From Culex pipiens pallens (Eukaryota; Arthropoda; Insecta; Diptera; Culicidae), in NCBI RefSeq assembly GCF_016801865.2, contig NC_068939.1:147600715-147664714 (forward strand): DNA of 64,000 nt. The letters run 5' to 3'. Below, in pieces: positions 45,657 through 56,521 of the stretch. A program made the position numbers and the translations under genes. The notes below the pieces were generated by a model that was given only the letters and a program-made list of their open reading frames with translations, searched no databases and was not told where the DNA came from. The stretch's first letter is position 1. Each line of letters begins with the position of its first letter.

Positions 45657-46029
45657 TCGTTACACAACGAAATCAACCCTTTGGTGACTGTCTCCGTAAA
45701 ATTTAGTTTACTTTAAAATCAGCAATCGAAAAGTTATTATTACATTTTTTACCAACATTCATATTATAGATTTGTTATTCAGCAATTCTCTAGAATTTCT
45801 CAAATCGAATTTTCATTTTTATTTTTTAACTTGTAGGAAACTTTGCCCATCGATATCTTATGTTCAAATAAGAAGCCACTTTACATCATTAGTTTCTCTA
45901 AGCAAGTATCTAACAAATTTGGAGGCTGTCCATAAAAAAAGTGCTATAAAATTTTAAAAAAACTGTTTTTGGGATTTTCTGATCTCAGCAAGCAAATGTC
46001 GAATCAACACTGTCCAAAAAAGCAACTGA
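45657..46029. other. Decayed repeat DNA
   Basis: The stretch at 45850-45945 resembles foldback arm sequence (AAGAAGCCACTTTACATCATTAG, GGAGGCTGTCCATA). No clean ends and no gene. Confidence 0.4.
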
Positions 46030-46237
46030 AACAAAATTTTCTTAAGTTTCTGCTCATTTCTAGGCGTCCGAAGGTTATGTGTGGTGAGTCACCCAAATCC
46101 TCTTTTACGCAAATGGACCCACGTTTTACTTCCCCATCCGATAGAAGGCCAAGAGGATAGGGCGGGAATCGAACCCGCGCCCCATAGCAACTTAGGGATC
46201 GGCAGCCGAAGTCGCTAACCACCGCGCCACGAGGCCC
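46030..46237 (-). mobile_element. tRNA-derived SINE
   Basis: On the minus strand, an A box TGGCGCGGTGG (46219-46229) and a B box GGTTCGATTCC (46165-46175) are placed as in a tRNA promoter. The body GGATGGGGAAGTAAAACGTG and the tail CGCCTAGAAATGAGCAGAAACTT match the SINE at 10513. This copy has one tRNA-like head and lacks the second module. Its 5' end abuts a truncated CCCGGGCAG MITE. The 3' border is approximate, and no target duplication was found. Confidence 0.8.
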
Positions 46238-46245
46238 TTATGCAT

Positions 46246-46585
46246 AAGGGTTTAATAACAGTTTATGTTATCATAGCAAAATTTGTTATTGGACTGATAT
46301 TGGTTGAAAGCCAAAACAACTTGAGAATATTTGTTTTTGTTATGGAAAAATAACTCCAAATGTTATTGGGATGATCGGATAAGTTGTTAAAATAAAAATA
46401 ATAACAAAGATTTGTTCGAAGAATAACTCAAAATGTTATTAGTCTGTTATTACAATAACAATCCAATATTTAAAAAATCATATCGACGAATAACAAATCA
46501 TGTTATAAATAACATAAAATGTAATTGGCCTAGTATTTTCAAATATCAAAAAATGTTATTCCCAAGTTTTTTCCGTCTCCTCGGG
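46246..46585 (+). mobile_element. CCCGGGCAG MITE, copy 3, left end missing
   Basis: It begins at TGCATAAGGGTTTAATAACAG, about 90 bp inside the family consensus, and runs to the right end TTCCGTCTCCTCGGG. The missing part is not found on the far side of the adjacent SINE, so it was deleted and not just displaced. Confidence 0.8.
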
Positions 46586-47578
46586 ATACCAAATAACTCA
46601 AAAGTTTACTCTTTTTGTCAACTAAAACATTATGAATGAACAAATAAAAAATTGATACAGCCAAAATGGTTTGCATAACTTGAGTTTTTTTTAAGCCCAA
46701 TTAAATATTTATGAAAGTGTACATTTATAACCATCTTGAAAAAGCAAAAAGAAAGAACTGTAATGAGATTATTAAAATGAAAAACAACTTTTATTTTTTT
46801 TTCACGGTGACAATTAAACCATTTAATCAAATTTCACGAAAATTTTACAGTAATTTTTTTTTTTCATTTCAAGTCCAGATTTTTTAGGTCACAAATGGTA
46901 AAATGAAGCAAAATTCATTTAATTTTGAATAACTAAGTTTAAATCTCCTTTTTTTGTATTTCTACTTTATAAAAAAATGGTTATCAAATTGTCATTGAAG
47001 CGAATGAAAAAATGATTTAATTTTGTAAGTTTTCGATGAAAACCAGACCCTGCATACTTCAATTATTTAGTTCTATATCCTGATCGCTTCCTTCAACCAC
47101 GGTACAGGAATATTACAGAGTAATATCGACTCAGAGAAAGTTGACTGTATTTACTGAATGTTACTTTTGCAGGAATGTTTGCCGGAATTCGATCAACAAA
47201 ATAAATGAATTAATTTGAAAAAAATGAGCCATCTTTAAAAATAAATCACAATATACTTTGATTGAAAAACTTCGGAATTATAAAATAAACATAGAAATTG
47301 AACATGTGCGTTAAACATTAGAAACAAAAATCCAATATTCATAAATATTTAAATTATATTTGGTAGAAAACAATTGTAATCATCCTGCCTTTTTGATTTT
47401 TTAAGAAACACCGCCCAAGCTCGTGAAAAAAATCGAATTTGTATGGATTTTTCCCATTTTTCTCGAACTTGGGAGTTTAGGTGTTTATGATACCGAAAAT
47501 ATATTTTTTATTGCATGACTTTTTTGGTATTTTGACAATTTTTTCTTCATAAAATTTTTATCACGCTTTTTAAATAAA
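46586..47578. other. AT-rich DNA, nothing identified
   Basis: No gene or repeat partner in the window. A self-complementary pair (CCAAGCTCGTGAAAAAAATC and TTTTTCTCGAACTTGGG) lies at about 47412-47470. Confidence 0.4.
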
Positions 47579-48021
47579 CCCGGGCAGACGGTAATAACAA
47601 AATTCATGCCATTTTAATAACAAATACTGTTAAAATAACAGAAAGTGTTATGAAATCTTCTTGAAAAATCAATTTTTGCATAGTAGTTCAATAACAGTGT
47701 GTGTTATCATAACAAATTTTTTATTGGTCTGATATTGGTTGAAAGCCAAAACAACTTTGGAATAAAATTTTTTGCTATGGAAGAATACCTCTAACTGTTA
47801 TTGGGATGATCGGATTAGTTATTAAAATAACAAAAAATAATAACAAAGATTGGTTCGAAAAATAACTTAAAATGTTATTAGTCTGTCATTACAATAACAA
47901 TCCAATAACAAAAAAATCATAACGACGAATAACAAATCCTGTAATAAATAACATAAAATGTTATTGGCCTAGTATTTTCAAATATCAAACGATGTTATTC
48001 CCTTATATCCGTATGCTCGGG
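47579..48021 (+). mobile_element. CCCGGGCAG MITE, copy 4
   Basis: The ends are CCCGGGCAGACGGTAATAAC and ATCCGTATGCTCGGG, flanked by AA on both sides. It is 443 bp and otherwise like the other copies, with the right terminal repeat slightly decayed. Confidence 0.85.
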
Positions 48022-48237
48022 AAAACTTACACAAAAATACTTTTAGGAGGAAATATTGATTGAATGCTGATTTTTTTTTATTTATTTGTAAAATTTCTTG
48101 AGATTTCAAGTAAAATTTTCTTATTTCACGGATTTCATCAATTTATTCATCAACTCACTATCCCTAATCATAAGTTCATGAAAACTGAAATAAAATGAAA
48201 AAGCTGATTTGCAAAAATCTAGACATTAGCCCAATTT
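48022..48237. other. AT-rich spacer
   Basis: A short AT-rich stretch with no identified content. Confidence 0.4.
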
Positions 48238-48360
48238 TTGCCTTCCTCACCTTACTGAGGAATGACTATAAGATCACTCGTAAAACGAAATTCTTAATTT
48301 GACCTCCTAGACCGACCTTCATGTATACATATCGACTCAGAATCAAATTCTTAGCAAATC

Positions 48361-48725
48361 GACGTCGTCGTGCTATCTTGTCGCACCCGCCATTTCGATG
48401 TTCCGAGAAAAACGCGTTTTAATGTTTGACCTTGAATAAACAAAAACTAGAGCACGCAATGTAAACAATAACAAACACGTTTTGTTTGGCCGACCATTTT
48501 GTGCATTGTCCCGAAGTTTGGTTGAAGTTGGTTGCTGGAGTCTAACTTGTACGTGCGTCAAACGCGTTCTGACCTAAAATTCCTTTGGGCAGTTGTCGCA
48601 CTTACATCAATTTTCAGGGAGTGACAAGATAGTACGACAAGATTGAAACTTCTTTCATATGAAAAGTGACAAAAATTTTCTGAGCTTTTTTGGTTTTCAT
48701 TGAATATCTCAGGATTGAAATCGAT
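48361..48725 (+). repeat. Dispersed repeat, paralogue of 60463-60840
   Basis: Shared blocks include CATTTCGATGTT, AACAAAAACTAG, GTGTCAAACGCGTTCTGAC-like sequence, TTGTCGCACTTACATC and GAATATCTCAGGATTG. CTATCTTGTCGCACC and GACAAGATAGTACGACAAGA are partly inverted to each other, so the unit may also be hairpin-ended. No coding function seen. Confidence 0.65.
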
Positions 48726-48772
48726 TTGTTATTGAAATGGCATGAATTTTGTTAGTACCGTCTGCCCGGGAA
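48726..48772 (+). mobile_element. End fragment of a CCCGGGCAG MITE
   Basis: TTATTGAAATGGCATGAATT followed by ACCGTCTGCCCGGG is the terminal 47 bp of the family, with nothing of the rest present. It is likely a deletion remnant. Confidence 0.75.
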
Positions 48773-49127
48773 GTCTGGATGATTGTAACAAGGGTGGTTT
48801 TTGTAAGAAACCCCGTCATGGTATACATTTTTAGAAAGGTATTCGAAAGACCTTTTCAACTAGTTCAATAAATTGCAGATCTGACAACCCTATCAATAGT
48901 TATGAGCACATAAGTGCCCTGAATTATGAAGATCTGACTACCCAATCTGATGTTATGAATAATGAATCAAGTTGATAGAACACTGAAAGGTCCACCCTTT
49001 TGTATATATTTTGGATAGCATTATCCTCTAAATGTGAGGAAGGCACCTCAGGGTGGATTATGTAACGTTTTTATAAATGTTATTAATATTAATATCAATA
49101 AGTACAAAATTTCTTCAAAAACAAAAT

Positions 49128-49361
49128 ATAATCTAATCTAAGCATGCTGGAAAGTCTTGTGATTAGATGACGCCCCAAGCACTTTTTTTGTCATTATTAA
49201 TAATTGCGGTACATCCGAGAACACCCGAAAATGTAATACAAAAATTAAAGTGGCCAGCCCTACTGCGGTTTGTTTACCGCAGAGAGGATTATATGAACGG
49301 ATCACATTTCATAGAATCTACAGGGGAGGAGCATGCGTGGACATACCGTACCAAACGCTCC
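49128..49361 (-). mobile_element. Retroelement 3' end with GATTA tail, truncated
   Basis: On the minus strand it ends in a short GATTAGATTA tail (plus-strand 49128-49140). It aligns with 14514-15385 minus its SINE, and with 39766-40203. At 49361 it is cut by a CCCGGGCAG MITE. It provides the uninterrupted version of the SINE target site (AATAATTGCGGTACATCC). Confidence 0.75.
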
Positions 49362-49808
49362 CCCGGGCAGACGGTAATAACAAAATTCATGCCATTTCAA
49401 TAACAAATACTGTTAAAATAACAGAAAGTGTTATGGAATCTTCTTGAAAAATCCATTTTTGCATAAGAGTTTAATAACAGTTTATGTTATCATAACAAAA
49501 TTTGTTATTGGTCTGATATTGGTTGAAAGCCAAAACAACTTTGGAATAACATTTTTTGTTATGGAAAAATAACTCCAACTGTTATTGGGATGATCGGATT
49601 AGTTGTTAAAATAACAAAAAATAAAAACAAAGATTTGTTCGAAGAATAACTAAAAATGTTATTAGTCTGTTATTACAATAACAATCCAATAACAAAAAAA
49701 TCATAACGACGAATAACAAATCTTGTTATAAATATCATAAAATGTTATTGGCCTAGTATTTTCAAATATCAAAAAATGTTATTCCCAAGTTATTTCCGTC
49801 TGCTCGGG
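49362..49808 (+). mobile_element. CCCGGGCAG MITE, copy 5, intact
   Basis: This is the cleanest copy: 447 bp, left end CCCGGGCAGACGGTAATAAC, right end TTATTTCCGTCTGCTCGGG, flanked by CC on both sides. It lies at the end of the retroelement fragment and is therefore younger than it. Confidence 0.9.
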
Positions 49809-51767
49809 CCGTTTTATTTATTTTTTTTGCAATATATTGGTGAAAGTTGTGTTTAGTGTAATAATATATAATTAAATAGAATATAATAAATGGATTTTAT
49901 CAATAGCATTATTTTATATATTAAATAACCTTAACTACCAGCTGAAAAAAAAATCAATTAATAATTTAAATAAGACAGGTGTTTTCTCAAGTTGAAGAAA
50001 AAAATAAAGAGATTGTAGGAAATTTTGGTAAGAAAATTTTACTATTTTAATGAGGATTTTGATAGTTTCAAAAGAAATCAAAAGCAAGAAGAGAAGAATT
50101 TAGAAACGTGCGAGAAAAATAGTAAAACATTTAAAATGGATATATTTGAGAAGGATACAATCTGGAAGCACTCTTCCTTCTTCAAGTTTCCTTTCAGAAG
50201 CAGGTGGAACAGTTTGGTATGCAGTTGCACTCTCCAGCTTGCTTTTTTGTCTCTCGTTTCCCGAGCCGACCGCGTCTTAAGAAGTTTGCTCCGTGCACCC
50301 GCAGACGCCCTCAAAACAAAACATTTCCAGCCGAAATCATCGGCCTCCGAGGATCACTTCTCTTGTGGAGCACTTTCGTCCTCAGCAAAGGACCTCTCTT
50401 GTCAAAGTCCCGTGTCCACGGAAAGTATGTCGGGGTAATTTCTTGCTGCTCCTCACGCTCGGAATTGGCACCAGACCTTTCCGACGACTTATCCAAACAT
50501 ACGAACCCGAACTTTAGTAAACACAACTTAAAAATTATTAATAATATTACAATTCTATTTAATATTAAAACGAAAAAAATTAGAGCAGAATTCATAAACA
50601 CGTGCGCGCAGTTAACTTCGGTCTCCTAAGTACAAAAATTCTTCAAAAACAAAAAAAAAACTAAAATCCAATTAAAGTTTCCACCATAGAACTCCATCCC
50701 AACGTGCTCCTTTCGAGGGTTTAGCATAACAAGACACATCATTAGCGTCACCGCGCCTTACCGTGTGTGTACTAAACAACAACACACTAGCACACGAGCA
50801 CATCTTCATCATCAAAGGTCGGAATAAATTCAATTAATTCAAGTTCCATCATGGTGGCGCCTCTCTGCTCTGTGACGGTTAGCGGCTCCATTAGCACAGA
50901 TTAGCACCGCCACCATCGTCGGCAGCACATTGTTGCTCAGGTGAAATTAATTACACACACACACACATGACGATACGCACAAGATGGGGGCGGGTTTTAG
51001 ACTGATTCAAGATTAATGGGCTGGAATGAAGGCGTTATTAGACGAATTACTCTTGCCGTGATGAGTTTGAAGTGGTCTAGCGTCAGTGTTTCGTAGTACC
51101 AGCACTTGAACCATAATTGGCCTTCCGCCTGGCATCATTAGCGAGCCCATCATTATTATTAAACAGGCTTTTTGGGGGTAGGCTTGCCCAAGTCCCATCT
51201 CCAAATACTAACATTCCGTCATTAATTTCCCCTTCTTTTTCTCCCTCTCATTTCAGGTACTGTCAGGCCGAATCTCTGTTCATCAATTTTCCGACCAGTT
51301 CGCGCCTAATCTATCAATTTTCCGGTCAGCTGATTAGGCCATTATACGGTTGAATAAATACTGCGCGCTTGTATCGATTTCTTCTGTATATTGCCAACAA
51401 AAGTGAGCAAGGTAGCAACGGGCAGACACAATCATCAAATCAATCATTTTCCCCAGAGTGAGTGAGTGGAAAAAGCAGCCCCGGTTGAGTTCGATGAATT
51501 CATAAACGACCAATCGACCTGATGGATTCTGGGAAGCTACAGGAAGACAGAGAGGGAAAATAGAGCGGGAAAAGTGTTTTATATGACTAGATTTGCGGGG
51601 GGAAGTTGGGTTGAGGGGAAAATCCGGGCGGGGATTTTGTGATGATTAATTTGGCAATTATTAATCACTTTGGACGAGTGGCTCGGGACGTGGAATGTGA
51701 AACAATGCACGCAATTATTTGACTTGCTGTGAGAACAGCTTGTAGTTCCATCGAGCATTTTATGTCG
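49809..51767. other. Unique DNA, no gene proven
   Basis: From about 50160 the composition is close to coding or regulatory DNA and no repeat partner is found. Frames of 137 and 141 codons (50025-50438, 50204-50629) overlap each other and lack domains. A pyrimidine tract ending in TTTCAG at 51239-51256 would be a fair splice acceptor, and AAAGTGAGC at 51400 a possible donor. The interval has no homology I can name, so I do not call an exon. A CA run lies at 50953-50966. Confidence 0.4.
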
Positions 51768-52144
51768 GCAGCACTTTGACGTTCAATTGCAGCTTCAAAA
51801 ATGTGTTTTTACCCAACATTTAGTTATAAATAGCTTTGTCGGTAGCTAGCAAGCATGTTTTCAAAACTATGTGAATTACCCTTTTTGGTTTTCTTTCGGA
51901 GATGTAACTAAACAATCATTGTTTTTTTTTTAATTTCTCTGCTTTTTAGGAAATTTTCTTTTTTTTTTTCGATAAACAATCAGAGATGGAATCGAAGAAT
52001 TTAAGAACGGTACTCTGTATCGATTTTTTTTTTGAATGAATATATTTTTTTTGTTTTTAATAATAAATGTTTTTTTTTGAAAATTGTCAACACTGCCAAG
52101 TGATTTTTGACAATTTTGTAACATAGCTTAAAAGATGGCATTTT
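51768..52144. other. Diverged TAGGGGAA-family remnant and AT-rich DNA
   Basis: CACTTTGACGTTCAATTGCAG and AAATAGCTTTGTCGGTAGCT...GCAAGCATG resemble the interior of the MITE at 26691. Ends are not recognisable. The rest is T-rich. Confidence 0.35.
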
Positions 52145-52152
52145 ATGTCATC

Positions 52153-52782
52153 CAAGGGTCCTGATTGCTCAAAATCAACCACTCCATTCGCGAGCACAAA
52201 TAGCAGGCGACGCGATACTGCCCTGATGAATTCCTACCGTTTGCCACTTTCACACCATTCGCTCCTAAACACTCTCTCTTCTACTCTCCTTCTCTCTCTG
52301 ATCGGCTCAGTCTCCGAACGGCTCAGGCAGGCCGATCATCTCCGATCACTCTGAACTGAAAACATTTTTTCTCTGATGCGCTGCGTTATACTCATTGATT
52401 TGGGTTGCCTAAAATCAATGTTATTATTTAAATTGTGCATTTATTTTGATTTCATAACATTATAGACATCATTCAAAGAAACTTCCACCAAGAAAAAATC
52501 AAATTGATGGCAAACTGAGGGCGTGAAGACAAAAAGACTGCCGCGCTGGCATTTTTTGAGAATGGCTCTTCGCTGAGTATATTAGTGTGTGAGTGTCGTC
52601 GAGCGACGGAGTAGGCAAATATTTTCACGATGTATTTGTTCGCTGAGTGAACAGTTCGAGCCACTCGCTGACTGCTTGCGAGACTCATTCGCTCATGAAT
52701 GCTAGCGGGTTGGAATAGGCGACGAATGGATAGGCGATAAGTGAGTGGTTTCTGTTCATTGAACCGAAAATCAGGACCCTTG
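52153..52782. mobile_element. hAT-type MITE, 630 bp, 8-bp duplication ATGTCATC
   Basis: The ends CAAGGGTCCTGATT (52153-52166) and AATCAGGACCCTTG (52769-52782) are perfect 14-bp inverted repeats. They are bordered by the exact 8-bp duplication ATGTCATC (52145-52152 and 52783-52790). Removing the element restores GGCATTTTATGTCATCTAAAA, which resembles foldback sequence elsewhere (TTGGCATTTGATGTCCTC). The interior has normal GC content, a CT-rich tract near 52268-52300, and many GATCGGCTC/CGATCA-type short repeats. No transposase frame. Confidence 0.93.
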
Positions 52783-52790
52783 ATGTCATC

Positions 52791-53692
52791 TAAAAATATT
52801 CAAAAATGAGATTTTTCAGAAATGTTTTTTGCGACAAATCATTCTCAAGATAAAGTTCTTGAATTTTTTAAAGCCTTTTTGTATGGACACCTGCGAATAT
52901 TGTATGGAGACTTGTATGAACGAATTAATGATGCTTTTTTTTTGTGGGGTTTAAAACCACTGCGACCAAATAAAAAAAATATCCAAATCCAGAGAACGTC
53001 CTTTTTTTAAAGAGAAGAAGAGAACTACACTGAAAACAACGAAAAATGCTGCTAGATAATCTACTGTCAGAATATTTTGGCAATAATTAGCTAAAATAAA
53101 CGAGCAGAACTAGGTTGCTTGTGTTGGTTTTGCTCAGCTGCTGGTATCAGCCAAAAAAATCTACTTTCGTTCGTTTCACACACAAAGGAATGAGTGCTAC
53201 ACAAAGTCACTCACACAATCATTGACTTCCCTCCAGGAGAAAAATCGCTTAAGAGCGGTTGTTTGACATTCTACCGAGATTCCGATCATCTCTCCAATGA
53301 TAGCAATCATATGACTCCTGCCACCACGCAGCATACACTAGGAAGAGAGAGACAAAAACAAGAGAAAGAGCATGTTGTCTCGCTCGGGCGGCTGCTTGAG
53401 TGGTACTCATTTTTCGTTCGTTTCGTCTTCGTGTTTACGTTCATCGACCGTCGCCAAGCAATGACAGTCATGATAGGCGTTGTGTGTCAGCGATCAAATA
53501 TCGTTTTGGGAAATGATCGCTGACAGAAAGTTCTATCGAATATCGAGCAGCCCCATTCAGTGACAGATCCCTTTTCAAGCATTGGCTATAGTCCCCTTGG
53601 AACGAGCTTTCAAGTAGGACCCTTTCTGTCAAGAAGGGCCGCGATGTTACAAACAATAATTTCAACACATCATCCATTTAATTCATTTTAAC
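52791..53692. other. Foldback remnant, then unique DNA
   Basis: 52791-52980 resembles foldback arm sequence (TTTTGTATGGACACCTGCGAATATTGTATGG, abbreviated). 53040-53690 has no partner. Its frames of up to 109 codons show no domain. ATGATCGCTGACAGAAAG and GTCAGCGATCAAATATC (53481-53530) form a local inverted repeat. Confidence 0.4.
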
Positions 53693-54718
53693 TGAAGCGT
53701 CCATCCCGGGAATTCCCGAGACAAAAATCCCGAGATTTTTCCAAATCAGGGAATTTCCGAATCCCGAGTTTTTTTTTATATTTCGTCCCGAGAATTTCCG
53801 AAACAAATCAAATTTTGATCTAGAAATTCAGATTTTTTGGGGAAACAGATAAACAGTTGAATACTTAGTAATCGATAAGAATATTAAAGCATTGAAATTT
53901 GTATTCTGCATATATCACCATTTATTTGGATGATGAGGGAAAATTGTTAAAATTTTAGTTTATAAATCCGAAAAATTCTTTGAGTCTAAAGATTTAGGAT
54001 TATATTCACTTATATTTATGACCTTAAACTTGAAAATAAAAATATATTTAAAAAAATATTTCAATTTTTCACCAAAAAACCGACATTTGGAGAAAATCAT
54101 TACAAAAGTTACGAATTAAGACAGCTGTTGAAGCTCATTTTTTTTCATAATGTTCTTATTGTTAGATTGATTTCGGTTACAACTGGCACAGAACAAAACA
54201 TTAAGAATACCGATTTCCAAATTCATTGCTCTAAAATCTCCTGTACCTATTCAGACTGCAGTCCGGATTATCTCCAGTTGGCGGAAGAGACTTAAAGATA
54301 ATTTTTAAAATATGTTTTAAATATAAAACACAAAATTCTAAATTTATCCAAAGTGTTACAATATTTGGTATAATTTTATTTGTTTTTGTTTCTTTTTTTT
54401 TATACATTTTCAATGGAATTGTTTGAACTTGTGTAGTCATGTTGTATAAATAAACAAATAAAAGAAATATATATAAAGTTGTGCTTCATTTAAATTCCAA
54501 AGAACATCAAAGAACAAAGAAAAATATGTTTTTTAAACTAAAGCTTATCATCAGTTAACATTATTGAGCTAATTCTATGATTTAAGCTTGAAAACATAAC
54601 AAATATAATGAAAACATAGATTTTATAACTATTTCAAAAATTTCCGGGATTCCTGGGATTAAAAAAATAATTTTCCATTTCCCGGGAAATTCAAAACCCG
54701 GGAAAATTAAAGGCCCTT
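53693..54718. mobile_element. hAT-type element with CCCGGGA subterminal repeats, copy 1
   Basis: It aligns over its length with the copy at 60925-62092 (for example GCTCTAAAATCTCCTG near 54229 and 61503). The left end is TGAAGCGTCCATCCCGGG, and the right side carries TTTCCCGGGAAATTC and AACCCGGGAAAATTAAAGG. The flanks ATTTTAAC (53685-53692) and ATCTTAAC (54719-54726) match in 7 of 8 bases. It is more decayed than the other copy. No transposase frame. Confidence 0.75.
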
Positions 54719-54726
54719 ATCTTAAC

Positions 54727-55039
54727 GACCCAGAAAAAAAATCACAAACTTTTAAACCCTCAGCAACTAGTTTCTAATTGACTTTATTTAAAAAAAAATG
54801 ATAAGAAAATCTACGATTTTCAAAAAATTCTCAGATGTTCGAAAAATCCTTCCCTTGATCAGTGCCCAAAAAAATGCATATTGAACATTTATATAAACTG
54901 GGGCAGTCCAGTTATTTGGGTTATCAAAAAACCTCTGAGTATAGCCGAAAAAAAAATTAGAAAAAAAAATTTTTGCGTAACATATTTCTTAACAAATCCA
55001 GGAAAATACATTTAAACTTGTTCACATTCAACTAGATTT
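54727..55039. other. AT-rich spacer
   Basis: No gene or repeat partner. AT-rich with A runs. Confidence 0.4.
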
Positions 55040-56521
55040 CCTTTTGCCTTTCTTACTAAAGAAAGGTATAGGTTTTACTTTAAGGCTGGACGTCATTTCC
55101 ATCTTCGTAAAGATGTCGATTCAGCATGAATTTTAATCGGAAAAATCGTCAAAAAATCACACTGCATCGATTTTCGACGCTTCGTCGCCAAGTCGACAAG
55201 TTGTCAAGTTGAGCTTCGATGTTTCTTACAACATGTAAAATATCGTAGCTTTTCGGTTTCTTTTGCCCTGTCCGTTTTTGAATAACTGACCAATGTTTAT
55301 GCAAAAACTTTTGTGACATAGGACTTTCATCCGGCTACAATCAATTAGCTTCCCGTGCGCTCCTAAAATCGCCTAAATGTAGACTTCATTTTCGTAAGTT
55401 TATTTAACAGGGTTCATTGGATTCCAATAGGAGCTTTCCAAGCTTTTCATCGTTTATATCGTTTGCAAAGTTTTCAATGCTGGCGACGCCAATGGCTTTC
55501 TACTAGTTTGCCCAGAAAAAATTACCCCCTGTTCCACAAGCGGAAAACGGTTTTTGGGTTATTTTAAGCTTCTGTGTAAATTTTGAACGAAATTGAATGA
55601 GATTAACCCATTGATACCCAAGCCTAAAGTTGGCGAAAAAAATATTTTTCATTCAAAAATGACTTTTTTAAATCGCTAATAACTTTTCCGGATCGAGTTT
55701 TACAGCTTTGGTGTGTTCGACAAAGTTGTAGAGCATTAAATTTCCAATAAGAATCTCACATTTGGGAATGTTTGGATGAAAGTAGCGCACCGGGCAGACC
55801 AAACCGTAAAAAACTTGGGTTTTTCATACATTTTTTCGATTTTTCCCATACAAACTTCACCTCCGAGTATCAATGGGTAAATGATGATCGATTTTGCTCA
55901 TATTTGGCCCAGAGTCCTAAAATAAGTCAAGGAACAATATTCAGCTTGTGGAGCGAGGTTTTGAAATAAAGTCCCATATTCTGGGCACCATACTTTCTAC
56001 CTAAGGTTCTCGCGATTGAGTGTGTAGTGGTGCGGTTGTTAAAAATAGCTATCTCTGACTCTGTCACTTTCTTAGATGCTGAATGGCTAGCTTCCCTGCA
56101 CCGTGCGGCACACGCGGTTTTCTTGTACCTCGGATTTGCTTGGCTTGGTGCGCTGGAACGATGAACCAAAATACCAACACACAAAAGGACATACCGAAGC
56201 TAAAAAACCAAAACCGCGGTGTGCGTTGTCACTGGCGCATGGGAAGCTTGCTATGATCGCGTTTGTCATAAACGCTTGTTTGATTACAAACGTACAAACA
56301 TATTGTACGATTGAAAATATTCTTTTGGTGAAAATTGCGTTTTTTATTTCTTTTGGAAATCATATCATTTATAATACATTGCTTTCTTCATAAGACTTTC
56401 TTTTGTGCTGACGTTATAAATAAACAAAGTCGATGTTATGAATTGAAAAAAGTTCTACCATTGTTATATTATTTAGTAAGAAAGGCTCTATCTCACCCCA
56501 GGTGGGATTGAATCGGGTTTT
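55040..56521 (+). mobile_element. Dispersed repeat opening TTTTGCCTTTCTTAC, copy with nested hAT MITE
   Basis: It matches 3986-5062 end to end: left end GCCTTTCTTACTAAAGAAAGG, right end TTTAGTAAGAAAGGCTCTATC and CCAGGTGGGATT. A 489-bp element sits at 55504-55992. Without it, the two copies are nearly colinear, apart from a deletion of about 60 bp in this copy near 55220. Confidence 0.85.
55504..55992. mobile_element. hAT-type MITE, 489 bp, 8-bp duplication CTTTCTAC
   Basis: The ends TAGTTTGCCCAG and CTGGGCACCATA are inverted repeats with 9 of 12 matches. The exact duplication CTTTCTAC lies on both sides (55496-55503 and 55993-56000). The paralogue at about 4526 shows the site without the element. 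The interior has GGTGTGTTCGACAAAGTTGTAG, a variant of the shared motif (abbreviated in other entries). Its right third matches the sequences starting at 22262 and 35635 in reverse orientation. Confidence 0.85.

Larger units (their letters stand above)
48238..49055 (+). mobile_element. Dispersed repeat opening TTTTGCCTTCCTCACC, copy 2, composite
   Basis: The left end (48238-48360) and the right part (48773-49055, ending GTGAGGAAGGCACCTCAGGG) match the copy at 2229. Between them lies a different repeat (48361-48725), also found at 60463-60840, and a 47-bp end piece of the CCCGGGCAG MITE (48726-48772). It is therefore a nested composite. Confidence 0.7.

Noticed and set aside
46165..46229. Possible tRNA gene on the minus strand
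   Set aside because: The A and B boxes are good, but the ends do not make an acceptor stem, and the body and tail match another SINE, so it is a SINE head.
50025..50629. Two overlapping plus-strand frames of 137 and 141 codons
   Set aside because: They overlap in different phases, have no recognisable domain, and start in AT-rich non-coding sequence.
51239..51400. Possible small exon between a TTTCAG acceptor and an AAAGTGAGC donor
   Set aside because: Splice-like motifs of this quality arise by chance in this much sequence. No homology, frame evidence or neighbouring exon supports it.
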